DNA of 64,000 bases from Bifidobacterium breve (GTDB lineage: Bacteria; Actinomycetota; Acidimicrobiia; Acidimicrobiales; Ilumatobacteraceae), in contig CAMCZG010000003.1 of the NCBI GenBank assembly GCA_945886445.1, forward strand, positions 1 to 64,000, read 5' to 3'. This document shows positions 51,771-60,233 of this stretch, one piece after another. The stretch's first letter is position 1; every line of letters starts with the position of its first letter. The position numbers and the translations under genes were made by a program. The notes below the pieces were generated by a model. That model worked only from the letters and a program-made list of their open reading frames with translations, was not told the origin of the DNA and made no database searches.

Positions 51771-52537
51771 TGCGGCAAAATGAATTGAGATACAACTGAG
51801 CAGAATTCCGTTGGTTTTTGAAATGGAACTGAGTGTCCACAATGTGGAATCGGTGCACGCTGTGCGGCTGGTCCGATGAGAGCTTTCATCTCGTCGGCAA
51901 TTTGAGAGAATTTGAGATCGTCTTCACCTGTGACGAGCAATACGGGCATGGTGAGCTCAGAGAGTCTTGTCCATAAATCTTCTTGTGTGCCGGTGCCCAT
52001 TGTGCGCAAACTCATAGCGAGTCCGCCCGGTTTGTTTTTGAGCCGTATCGACATATCAATTTGGTCTGGAACGTAGCCATTAAATATTGCTTGGCGGGTC
52101 CACCCGTTGAGAAAATCCTGCAGTGGAGTTTGTTCAATTGTTTGAGCGATGTTCTCGTCGGCAATGCGGCGTGCTTCGCGTTCTTGTTTGCTGCGTAACC
52201 CAGGAGTAGCACCACACAAGACCAAGCGTTTTACAGAACTTGGTGACTGCAGAGCGCAATGAAGAGCGACGCGAGCCCCAAGTGAATAGCCAACGTACGT
52301 TGCGTCTCCACAGAGTTCAACAATCTGTTGTGCGGCTTGCCAAAGATCGCCTTCCTCTGAACCGCTTTCACCATGACCAGGAAGATCAACTGAAATCACT
52401 TGTGGTGACAACACGTTTAACTCTTGAAAAAGTATTGGAACAATGTGGTGCCAAACATCTTTTGCTTGTGTAAAACCATGAATGAGAACAATTTTCTCGC
52501 GTGAGGTATTTGGACCGATCGAGGAAAAACCGAGCAT
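51767..52537 (-). CDS. menH: Alpha/beta hydrolase, probable MenH (SHCHC synthase)
   Basis: From ATG 52537 the protein is 256 aa: oxyanion loop IHGFTQAKDVWHHI, the nucleophile elbow in YVGYSLGARVALH near residue 86, LRSxxERxxRRxxD-like helix SKQEREARRIADE (typical for MenH), and the catalytic His in IPHCGHSVPFQKP near 239. MenH eliminates pyruvate from SEPHCHC. The open frame continues upstream to 52633, but that part overlaps the DsbA-like gene and is not conserved-looking. Confidence 0.82.
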   Translation of the reverse strand: MLGFSSIGPNTSREKIVLIHGFTQAKDVWHHIVPILFQELNVLSPQVISVDLPGHGESGSEEGDLWQAAQQIVELCGDATYVGYSLGARVALHCALQSPSSVKRLVLCGATPGLRSKQEREARRIADENIAQTIEQTPLQDFLNGWTRQAIFNGYVPDQIDMSIRLKNKPGGLAMSLRTMGTGTQEDLWTRLSELTMPVLLVTGEDDLKFSQIADEMKALIGPAAQRAPIPHCGHSVPFQKPTEFCSVVSQFILPH

Positions 52538-52551
52538 GTTGAGAGTTGAAC

Positions 52552-53211
52552 TCAAGACGTAAGAGTGCGAGTTGCGAGTCGCCGTAATACATTCTCGAAG
52601 ACCGCAACATCTTGCGCCCCTGGTACGGTCCATTTGCCGTCGAAGACGAACGTAGGAACAGCGGTGATTCCAAGTTCTCCTGCCAACGAGAAATCGGCAA
52701 GTACTTCCTCAAGGCCTTCATCGGATGAAAGGTATTGGCGGATTACTTCTGGTTCGATTCCAGCACGTTGTGCACACTCCACAAGTACGTCGGAATGACC
52801 GATGTCTTGGCCATTAGTGAAATAGGCCTCGAGCAGCGCTTGCTTCAACGCAATTTGTGTCTCGTGGCCATGGTGTATGAGTGCCAAATACAATAGGCGG
52901 TGCGCTTGCAAAGTGTTCGCACGAATGGCATTCTCCATATGAAATTCGATGCCGCTGTCGTGTGCGGCTGAAGTGACGTGATTGATAATTTGATGTGCTT
53001 TTTCCACGCCACCAAATTTCTTTGCGTATCCGTCAACTACTGGGCTAGGAGCATTTCTCGGAGCAGTGGGGTCAAGCTGGAACGGGCGAAAACTAATATT
53101 GATGTTGAGGTCAATACCTTCTGCAGCAAGATTCGCCAGGGCCGTTTCAAAGCGCTTTTTGCCGATGTAGCACCATGGACAAACAACATCAGACCAAATT
53201 TCTACGTTCAT
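52552..53211 (-). CDS. DsbA-family oxidoreductase, FrnE-like
   Basis: A 219-aa thioredoxin-fold protein without a signal peptide. The redox motif is CPWC in DVVCPWCYIGKKRFE (residues 9-23). An all-helical insertion (about 60-150) and the cis-Pro segment GELGITAVPTFVF near 182 complete the DsbA/FrnE pattern. It likely acts as a cytoplasmic disulfide isomerase or polyketide-tailoring-type protein. It sits inside the men region between menH and menD, transcribed toward menH, with a leaderless promoter. Confidence 0.9.
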   Translation of the reverse strand: MNVEIWSDVVCPWCYIGKKRFETALANLAAEGIDLNINISFRPFQLDPTAPRNAPSPVVDGYAKKFGGVEKAHQIINHVTSAAHDSGIEFHMENAIRANTLQAHRLLYLALIHHGHETQIALKQALLEAYFTNGQDIGHSDVLVECAQRAGIEPEVIRQYLSSDEGLEEVLADFSLAGELGITAVPTFVFDGKWTVPGAQDVAVFENVLRRLATRTLTS

Positions 53212-53223
53212 AACGTTACTCTA
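53212..53223 (-). promoter_or_regulatory. Leaderless -10 box for the DsbA-family gene
   Basis: TAGAGT (53223-53218), 6 nt, ATG 53211. Confidence 0.55.
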
Positions 53224-53273
53224 GGGCAGCGGAGCGTGTAAGAATTTACCCCTGAGACGAGAAATGGCGAAAT

Positions 53274-55022
53274 ATGACAGCACTGACGACTGCTAACGCG
53301 CAAGCCACTTTTTGTGCAACCTTGGTTGACGAGTGGATTCGCGATGGGGTGCAGCATGCCTATATTGCGCCTGGGTCTCGTTCTACGCCTTTGGCGCTAG
53401 CGCTGACGGCACGCTCGGAAATGTCGGTAGAAGTATTTATTGACGAACGTTGCGCAGCTTTTGCCGCATTGGGTGCGGGAAAGGCAACTGGTTTTCCTGC
53501 GGTGGCCTTGTGCACCTCGGGCACCGCAGCAACTCATTTTTCTGCAGCCGTCACTGAAGCCTCGCTTTCTGGGGTGCCGCTCATTATCTGTACTGCAGAT
53601 CGACCGCCAGAATTGAGAGACGTAGGCGCCGCACAAACCATTGACCAAACCCATTTGTACGGCACTTCGGTGAGGTGGTTCCACGACCCAGGCGTTGCTT
53701 CATACGACGCCGCACACACCTGGCGGGCTCTTGCGAACCATGTGGTAGCGCGAACCATGGGTCCAGTGTCGGGGCCAGTGCATCTCAACTTGCCCTTTCG
53801 TGAGCCGTTGCTCGGCGAAGTGGTCGATATGCCACCCAAGCGACAGCACGATGCCTCTTGGTCTGGTTTCCATGCGGGGCGGTCACAGCTCACAGACTGG
53901 GAAATTGACGACCTAGCTCACCGGTTAGCGGGTAGGCGTGGAGTCATTATTGCTGGCGATGTGGGAGCCGGTTTTGAGTTGGCTACCTACACGTCGGCAG
54001 TGAGTGTTCTGAGTTCAGTTTTACATTGGCCAATTTTGGCTTGTCCTCAAAGTGGTCTACGAGGAGGCTCGGCAAATATCGTTTCGCACTTCGATGGAAT
54101 TGTGCGTTCGCAAAGTGCGCTAGGTCTATTGGCTCCAGAAGTTGTTTTGCAACTCGGGAAACCGCCGGCCTCAAAGGTTCTTGGGCAATGGATAGTTGCA
54201 TCTGAGGCAGAAGTCATTGCGGTGCATGGCCCTGGTACTTACCAAGATGCCCAACACATAACCTTTATGCACATAGAGGCCGACGTGGCGAACACTATTG
54301 ATCGCCTGTGCTCTGTTGCGGCAGCAGTTGTTGACACACGTGAGCAAGAAGCTATTTGGAAATGGGACTCGGCTTGGAGAAACGCGCAAAGAGCGGCTTC
54401 GCAAACAATTGAAAAAGAGTTGTCTGCGCTCAAAGAAATTTCTGAACCTGCAATTGCGCGCTTATTCGCAGAAACCTTTTCGGTTGGCATGGTGAGTTCG
54501 TCTATGCCTATTCGTGATGTTGAGTGGTTCTCTGAAGGTAAGGAAAACGGAGTCCTCTTTTCAAATCGCGGTGCCAATGGTATTGATGGCATTATTTCTA
54601 CCTCCATCGGAATTGCTCAGTCTCTGCGCACTCCAATTGGCGTGTATCTAGGCGATCTGGCGTTTCTTCACGACGGAACAGCACTCATCGGGCTGATGAC
54701 TCGCAACCTCAATTTGCGTATTGTGGTCGTTGACAATAGCGGAGGGGGCATTTTCTCTTTTCTTCCTCAAGCCTCACAAGTCAATAAAGACGTGTTTGAG
54801 AATCTCTATGGCACTCCACACGGTGCCGATATTGCAATGCTGGCTCGCGCTCATGGAATTGAAGTCCTTGAACCCAAATCGCTGAGTGAATTGAGCGCAG
54901 CTATGCAAGGTTCAGGAACTGTCGTCATTTTGCTGAAAACCAATCGAGAGAGCAACGTGAGCATTCACGAACAATTGCATACAGCAATTGCGTCTTCTGT
55001 CGATGCAATTACGAATTCATAA
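53274..55022 (+). CDS. menD: SEPHCHC synthase, 2-oxoglutarate-decarboxylating
   Basis: A 582-aa ThDP enzyme adding succinic semialdehyde to isochorismate. The N-terminal Pyr domain begins with AYIAPGSRSTPLALAL, a MenD signature, with DERCAAFAALG holding the ThDP-activating Glu. The C-terminal PP domain carries NRGANGIDG, LGDLAFLHDGTAL and VDNSGGGIFSFLPQ. Length is normal. It converges with menF, their coding ends overlapping by 14 nt. Confidence 0.95.
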   Translation: MTALTTANAQATFCATLVDEWIRDGVQHAYIAPGSRSTPLALALTARSEMSVEVFIDERCAAFAALGAGKATGFPAVALCTSGTAATHFSAAVTEASLSGVPLIICTADRPPELRDVGAAQTIDQTHLYGTSVRWFHDPGVASYDAAHTWRALANHVVARTMGPVSGPVHLNLPFREPLLGEVVDMPPKRQHDASWSGFHAGRSQLTDWEIDDLAHRLAGRRGVIIAGDVGAGFELATYTSAVSVLSSVLHWPILACPQSGLRGGSANIVSHFDGIVRSQSALGLLAPEVVLQLGKPPASKVLGQWIVASEAEVIAVHGPGTYQDAQHITFMHIEADVANTIDRLCSVAAAVVDTREQEAIWKWDSAWRNAQRAASQTIEKELSALKEISEPAIARLFAETFSVGMVSSSMPIRDVEWFSEGKENGVLFSNRGANGIDGIISTSIGIAQSLRTPIGVYLGDLAFLHDGTALIGLMTRNLNLRIVVVDNSGGGIFSFLPQASQVNKDVFENLYGTPHGADIAMLARAHGIEVLEPKSLSELSAAMQGSGTVVILLKTNRESNVSIHEQLHTAIASSVDAITNS

Positions 55023-56253
55023 TTGCGTTCGTCATTGCCTTAAATTTCGCTTCGGTTTCAGCAAGTTCTAATTCTGGTTCACTATCGGCAACAATGCCAC
55101 CACCCGCAAAGAGACGTGCAGACATGAGGTCTTTGCTGAACTGAGCACAGCGAATAGTGACCGCCCATGTTCCATTGCCTTGCGCATCGCACCAGCCCAC
55201 AGCACCGCCGTAGCGGCCACGATGCATCTTCTCCACCCGGTTGATGAGGTCGATAGCTTCAGCACGCGGAAACCCGCCAAGGGCAGGGGTGGGGCACAAT
55301 TCTCGAGCAATGTCTAGGACGTGAGTATCGGGTGCAGACAACGGGCCAGTGACGTGCGTGCCAAGATGCTGAACGTTGGCAACACTCACCACAGATGGTT
55401 CAGGTTCCCAGTCGAGATACGAGCACCATTGCAGCAGAGTGTCGTGCACCATCTCTACAACAACACGGTGTTCTATTTGGTTCTTCTTGCTCGCCAATAG
55501 ATCTGCCGCGTTCCGCGCGTCGGTGGCAGGGTCGCCGGTGCGTGGGGTGGTACCTGCCAAAGGATTGCTATGCACTATTCCTTTTTCCAGCTGAACAAGT
55601 AGCTCTGGTGAAGCTCCCACCATATTGTCTAAAGAAAATTGGTAGCACGTTGAATATTGCTCGTGGAGGAACTGCACAACCGAATGGATGTTGAGAGGGG
55701 TTTCGGACTTCAGCTCAATATCTCGAGCAATGACTGCTTTCTCAATCTGCCCGGAACGGACAGCAGCTCGCGCTTCGCTAACAGCAGATAAATAAATGTT
55801 GATTGGGGTCAGAGGAAGATTGCTCAGATGATGAGAACTTTCTTTTTTCTCTGTATCTGGTGGAGGAGAGGTCAACATTGATGCAACTACTTCCTCTATG
55901 TAAATACGTCGTGCATCATCAGGCATCTGCGCATCTGTGCACACAGTGATGGAGGAGTATCCGTCGCCAAAACGTCGGGCAAATATGTGGGGCACAAACA
56001 GGTCTTCTTGCTCTGCTCGTAAGAACGGGAGAAACCCCAGTGCGACAGGACCATCTTCGTCATGCTCGTCGGAGTAGCGATGTTCAATGCCCTGCAGGAA
56101 CGAATGTATTTGAGAACTCTTGACGCGGGTGAATTCACCCACTGTGGCAATGCCAACGTCACCGTGAATGAAAAGCATTCCGTGAGATCTGGCGATGTGG
56201 TGCAAGGCCGGCAGGTTTTCAACTGCAACAGAAGTGGCAATCATTCCAGTCAT
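55009..56253 (-). CDS. menF: Isochorismate synthase (MenF/EntC family)
   Basis: 414 aa with the chorismate-binding domain: MVGASPELLVQ near residue 215, HSNPLAGTTPRTGD near 231, HRVVVEMVHD near 264, and LCPTPALGGFPRAEAI with HRGRYGGAVGW near the end. These are family-wide motifs; the men context gives MenF rather than EntC or anthranilate synthase. Its start shares one base with the menG stop (TAATG), so the two are co-transcribed. Confidence 0.93.
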   Translation of the reverse strand: MTGMIATSVAVENLPALHHIARSHGMLFIHGDVGIATVGEFTRVKSSQIHSFLQGIEHRYSDEHDEDGPVALGFLPFLRAEQEDLFVPHIFARRFGDGYSSITVCTDAQMPDDARRIYIEEVVASMLTSPPPDTEKKESSHHLSNLPLTPINIYLSAVSEARAAVRSGQIEKAVIARDIELKSETPLNIHSVVQFLHEQYSTCYQFSLDNMVGASPELLVQLEKGIVHSNPLAGTTPRTGDPATDARNAADLLASKKNQIEHRVVVEMVHDTLLQWCSYLDWEPEPSVVSVANVQHLGTHVTGPLSAPDTHVLDIARELCPTPALGGFPRAEAIDLINRVEKMHRGRYGGAVGWCDAQGNGTWAVTIRCAQFSKDLMSARLFAGGGIVADSEPELELAETEAKFKAMTNAIMNS

Positions 56254-56963
56254 TATTGATTTCGACTACCAGAGAGAAGCTGTGTGAGCCCGCCGCTGAG
56301 TTGCCGATGTTCGGCGTCGCTGAACCCCGCATCGCGCAACATCGCGGTGAGTTCTTCACGGGGTGGTAGATAGGCGATGCTTCGCGGTAGGTAACGGTAG
56401 GCATCTTTGTCGGACAGCAAGGCGCCAATTTTCGGAACAATTTTTCCGAAATAAATATTATTGCCGAAGCGGATGATGGGGTTGTGCGGAACTCCTACAT
56501 CTAGTAAAACAACGCGACCACCCGGTTTCAGGACGCGAGCTATTTCGACAAAGAATGTCGGTAGATCAACGAGGTTGCGTAATGCGAATCCACAGATGAC
56601 CGCATCGATGGAAGAATTTGGAAATGGCAGACGCAAAATATCTGCCTGTGTACGAGGTGCGCCAGAACGGTCGTAAGAGAGCATTCCGTACGAAAGGTCT
56701 ACTGAAATGGCGGTATGACCTCGTTTTTGAATTGGTATACACAGATCGCCAGTGCCACTAGCGAGGTCGAGGACACATGAAGGAGAACTTAGTTGTAGGG
56801 CCTCTATTGCAATTTTTCGCCATTTGGTGTCGAGACGGAAAGTCATGACCCGATTGACAAAGTCGTATCGCGAGGCAATGGTGTCAAACATCTCTCTTAT
56901 TGCTTGTTGCTTCGCTTCGCCTTGGGGAAGCGTTTCCTGCGTCTTATTTCGCCTAAATACCAC
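56253..56963 (-). CDS. menG: Demethylmenaquinone methyltransferase
   Basis: A 236-aa class I SAM methyltransferase of the UbiE/MenG type: MFDTIASRYDFVNRVMTF near residue 30, SAM motif VLDLASGTGDLCIP near 64, FPNSSIDAVICGFALRNL near 119 and VLKPGGRVVLLDVGVP near 146. It performs the last step of menaquinone synthesis. GTG 56963 lies 6 nt after TATTGT, so a leaderless transcript carrying menG and menF is likely. Confidence 0.94.
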   Translation of the reverse strand: MVFRRNKTQETLPQGEAKQQAIREMFDTIASRYDFVNRVMTFRLDTKWRKIAIEALQLSSPSCVLDLASGTGDLCIPIQKRGHTAISVDLSYGMLSYDRSGAPRTQADILRLPFPNSSIDAVICGFALRNLVDLPTFFVEIARVLKPGGRVVLLDVGVPHNPIIRFGNNIYFGKIVPKIGALLSDKDAYRYLPRSIAYLPPREELTAMLRDAGFSDAEHRQLSGGLTQLLSGSRNQ

Positions 56964-56975
56964 AACTGAACAATA
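56964..56975 (-). promoter_or_regulatory. Leaderless -10 box for menG-menF
   Basis: TATTGT (56975-56970), 6 nt, GTG 56963. Confidence 0.55.
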
Positions 56976-57061
56976 CGACCGTTTCTAAGTTGTTGCACTC
57001 TTCTGCGAAGTGACAAGATGACCTATTACTTGGGGTTTTCAAGATATATGGGGTGAACAAA

Positions 57062-58282
57062 ATGATTGATTTTTCGTTTCCGGCTGAGGTAGCAGAAATT
57101 CGTCTTAAAGTACGCATTTTTATGGATGAAGTTGTGCGTCCTGCCTGGGATGCAACTGACCAAAGTGACCGCAGTGCTGTCATTAAAACCATTACTAGCT
57201 TGCGTGCGCGTGCCCGTAATGAAGAGCACCTTTGGTTGCCTCATATGCCCGCCGAATGGGGTGGCATGGGTCTGGGTGCCACTGCTATGGCGGCAGTTTC
57301 TGCCGAGGCGGCCAAGGTAAGCATTGGGCCCTTCGTATTGAACGCTCAAGCACCAGACGAAGGGAACCAGCACACACTTCAGCACTGGGGCACCCCTGAG
57401 CAAAAGGAAAAGTATCTTCGCCCACTATGTGAAGGCACAACTCGTTCATGCTTCGCAATGACCGAACCAGAGGTAGCGGGAAGCGACCCAACGCTCATCA
57501 AAACATTTGCTTACCGCGATGGCGACGAATGGGTCATCAACGGCCACAAATGGTTTATCTCAGGTGCACGTGGGGCAAAGTTTGCTCTTCTTATTGCACG
57601 TACCGAGGAAGACCCCGATCTTCCACAAGCCGCAAACTCGTGTTTCATTGTTGACTTGCCAAACCCTGGCTTCAGAATTGTGCGCGATATTCACACCATG
57701 TCGGGTGGTCACAACCACTGTGAAATTATGATCGAAGATCTGCGTCTACCTGTTGAAAATATGCTTGGTGGCCGCGGGCAAGGGCACTTACTTGGTCAGT
57801 ATCGTTTAGGGCCTGCTCGTCTTGCGCATTGCATGCGTTGGATTGGTCAAGCAGAAATTGCTCTCGACATGATGGTGAAGCGTTCTCTCGAGCGTTTTTC
57901 ACATGGTTCTTTGCTGGCAGAAAAGCAAGGCATCCAATGGATGATTGCAGACTCTGCAATGGAGCTCTATCAGAGCAAGTTGATGGTTCTTCATGCTGCG
58001 TACAAACTGGAAAACAAACTTGACTTCATCTCAGAGGTTTCGATGGCTAAGCACTTCGTGGCAAATAGTCTGTGGAAAATCACCGATCGCGCAATTCAGG
58101 TGCACGGCGCATTGGGCTACAGCACAGACACGCCTCTTGCTGGCATGCTGACCCAAGCGCGTTGGAGCAGATTCGCCGATGGTGCCGATGAAATTCATCA
58201 AATGCGCATTGCTCAGCGAACAATTGCTGCGTATAAAGATTTTGGTAGCACCACTAAGGCAACCGGAGATCTTCCGCTCTAA
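57062..58282 (+). CDS. Acyl-CoA dehydrogenase
   Basis: 406 aa from ATG 57062 (GGGG 9-12 nt upstream; an in-frame GTG 57053 is less likely). FAD/acyl-CoA motifs: CFAMTEPEVAGSDP near residue 130, GHKWFISGARGAKFALLIART near 159, a central helix RFSHGSLLAEKQGIQWM near 277, and QVHGALGYSTDTPLAGMLTQAR near 344. The catalytic base in the C-terminal loop is probably an acidic residue near WSRFADGADEIHQ. Long-chain or CoA-linked unusual substrates are possible, as for mycobacterial FadE proteins. Confidence 0.92.
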   Translation: MIDFSFPAEVAEIRLKVRIFMDEVVRPAWDATDQSDRSAVIKTITSLRARARNEEHLWLPHMPAEWGGMGLGATAMAAVSAEAAKVSIGPFVLNAQAPDEGNQHTLQHWGTPEQKEKYLRPLCEGTTRSCFAMTEPEVAGSDPTLIKTFAYRDGDEWVINGHKWFISGARGAKFALLIARTEEDPDLPQAANSCFIVDLPNPGFRIVRDIHTMSGGHNHCEIMIEDLRLPVENMLGGRGQGHLLGQYRLGPARLAHCMRWIGQAEIALDMMVKRSLERFSHGSLLAEKQGIQWMIADSAMELYQSKLMVLHAAYKLENKLDFISEVSMAKHFVANSLWKITDRAIQVHGALGYSTDTPLAGMLTQARWSRFADGADEIHQMRIAQRTIAAYKDFGSTTKATGDLPL

Positions 58283-58311
58283 AGTGAGTTGTCAATAAGC
58301 GCTAGGAACCT

Positions 58312-59298
58312 ATGTACAGCAACGATCTTATTTTTGGTGTCTTCATGCCGCAAGGCTGGAAGATGGAGTTGTCTTCTATCGAGGGCGCCGAAGCGCAATG
58401 GCAGACATGTGTTGATGTTGCGGTGCGCGCAGAGGAACTTGGTTACCACTCCATTTGGGTGTACGACCATTTCCATAATGTGCCGCGCCCAGCGCAAGAA
58501 TCTGTTTTTGAATGCTGGACCACCATGGCCGCCATTTCCCAGCGCACATCACGCATACGACTAGGTCAAATGGTCGGTTGTAATGGCTATCGCGAACCCG
58601 CTTTGCTGGCGAAAATCACCTCTACTATCGATGTCATTTCAGGTGGTCGCCTGGAATGGGGAATTGGTGCGGGATGGTACGAAAATGAATTCCGTGGTTA
58701 TGGATACCCGTTCCCGAAACCAAAAGATCGCATTGGGATGTTGAAAGAAAGCGTTGAAATTGTGAAGTCAATGTGGACGCAACCTGAAACCACTTATGAC
58801 GGCAACTATTACAAACTCGTGCGAGCGAATTGCGACCCGAAGCCCTTGCAGTCTCCGCATCCGCCTATTTGGATTGGTGGAGGTGGAGAGCAGTTAACGC
58901 TGCGTGTGGTGGCTGAGCATGCCGATTGTTCCAATTTTGGTGGGAGCCCCACCGTGTGGCAACGCAAGCGAAATATTTTGAAAGAACATTGTGCAGCGGT
59001 AGGCCGCGACGAAGAAACCATTCGCAAAACTTGGTCTCCGGAAGTGTTTATTCGTTCGACAGAAAAAGAACTTGCTGAGCGAACAACTGGCGGTTTGTGG
59101 GGCGAGCCAGTTGAGTCGTGGCGAGAAGGAAACTTAGTGGGCACTCCAGAGCAGGTTGCAGAAAAAATTGCAACATACATTGACCTGGGTTGTACTGGTT
59201 TTATTCCTTGGTGCGCCGATTACCCCGACACAGAGTCGATGGAGCGTTTAGCTACTGAAGTGATGCCAGAGTTCGTTACACGTAGTAACGCAAAATAA
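58312..59298 (+). CDS. LLM class F420-dependent oxidoreductase
   Basis: 328 aa. The start LIFGVFMPQGWKMEL, SIWVYDHFHNVPRPAQESVFE near residue 48, IRLGQMVGCNGYREPALLAK near 82, LEWGIGAGWYENEFRGYGYPFP near 109 and PPIWIGGGGEQLTL near 183 match luciferase-like F420 enzymes of the TIGR03560 kind. AGGAA precedes ATG 58312. The substrate is unknown. It converges with the MaoC-like gene with a 23-nt coding overlap. Confidence 0.9.
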   Translation: MYSNDLIFGVFMPQGWKMELSSIEGAEAQWQTCVDVAVRAEELGYHSIWVYDHFHNVPRPAQESVFECWTTMAAISQRTSRIRLGQMVGCNGYREPALLAKITSTIDVISGGRLEWGIGAGWYENEFRGYGYPFPKPKDRIGMLKESVEIVKSMWTQPETTYDGNYYKLVRANCDPKPLQSPHPPIWIGGGGEQLTLRVVAEHADCSNFGGSPTVWQRKRNILKEHCAAVGRDEETIRKTWSPEVFIRSTEKELAERTTGGLWGEPVESWREGNLVGTPEQVAEKIATYIDLGCTGFIPWCADYPDTESMERLATEVMPEFVTRSNAK

Positions 59299-59743
59299 CT
59301 TCTGCAACGCAAGACGGCTTTGCAGCGCCTTCACACTCAAACACAATTTCTAGAGTGACCTGCGCGCCGCCAGCTATTTCATCGACGTTCATTAGCTTTG
59401 CGCCTGCACGTAGCTGAGCGCCTACCGGTACAGGCGACATGAATCGAACTTTGTTTGCGCCGTAGTTAACGCCCATGGAAATGCCGCTGACGGCGAAGAT
59501 TTCGGGCAAAAGAACTGGTCCGAGTGACAAGGTGAGATATCCGTGGGCAATTGGCCCACCGAATGGTCCGGTTTTCGCACGCTCGACATCAATGTGAATC
59601 CACTGGAAGTCGCCCGTTGCTTCGGCGAATTGGTTAACGCGCTCTTGGGAAATGGTGAGATAACTGCTGTATCCGAGGTGGTTTCCTACTTCGGCCTTCA
59701 AGCCTTCGATTCCTGCGATGATCTTTGGTTGTTGCGATGTCAT
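59276..59743 (-). CDS. MaoC-family hotdog dehydratase
   Basis: A 155-aa single-hotdog protein. The hydratase motif is FAEATGDFQWIHIDVERA near residue 36 (Asp and His of the active site), then GPFGGPIAHGYLTLSL near 54. This matches (R)-enoyl-CoA hydratase/MaoC proteins such as the mycobacterial Rv0130 type. It likely hydrates enoyl-CoA thioesters, which fits the adjacent acyl-CoA dehydrogenase. Confidence 0.92.
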   Translation of the reverse strand: MTSQQPKIIAGIEGLKAEVGNHLGYSSYLTISQERVNQFAEATGDFQWIHIDVERAKTGPFGGPIAHGYLTLSLGPVLLPEIFAVSGISMGVNYGANKVRFMSPVPVGAQLRAGAKLMNVDEIAGGAQVTLEIVFECEGAAKPSCVAEVILRYYV

Positions 59744-59792
59744 ATCTATATTCTGTCACGCCTAGTAAAGCGTGAGAGAACTCAAAATTTGA

Positions 59793-60215
59793 CTACTTGA
59801 ACCAAATCCGTTGATGATTTCTGCTTTGAGGATGAAGCAGAAGTGCAATGAGGGCAACCTCAAAAATTGTGCTCAGTGAGCTTCCGCCAGTGAGTTTGTC
59901 GTAGAAGGAAGCTGGAGCATCGCGAAAGGCGAAATATCGCAGGACGAAGGGCCCAAATGCTGCGCCAATGGCAACGTAGTAGCCCCATTTACGGTCGTTA
60001 GCCATGAGCCAGCCACTTCCGGCTGAAGCAGCGATGAGCAAGAGGCCAAGCACAATACCGAAGCCGTAGCGCACGCGTAAGTAGCCGAGATAGCCCGTGG
60101 TGTCGAGAACGGCAATTGCGTCGAAAAAGCCATTGAGGTAGAGGAGCCACGTGGCAATTTGCAGCGTTTGTGGGTGCATGCGGTCGAACCACCGACGAGG
60201 GTCTAAGGATGTCAT
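59793..60215 (-). CDS. Small integral membrane protein of unknown function
   Basis: 140 aa with four probable transmembrane helices (about residues 18-35, 50-68, 77-96 and 112-128), separated by short loops; the N-terminus (MTSLDPRRWFDRMHP) is cytoplasm-type and positively charged. No motif was recognised. It is divergent from the F420-type gene at 60234 with an 18-nt gap, and follows no operon partner. Confidence 0.7.
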   Translation of the reverse strand: MTSLDPRRWFDRMHPQTLQIATWLLYLNGFFDAIAVLDTTGYLGYLRVRYGFGIVLGLLLIAASAGSGWLMANDRKWGYYVAIGAAFGPFVLRYFAFRDAPASFYDKLTGGSSLSTIFEVALIALLLHPQSRNHQRIWFK

Positions 60216-60220
60216 GGCTT

Positions 60221-60233
60221 TAGTCTGTCAGTT
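60221..60233 (+). promoter_or_regulatory. Leaderless -10 box for the LLM oxidoreductase gene at 60234
   Basis: TAGTCT (60221-60226), 7 nt, GTG 60234. Confidence 0.5.
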
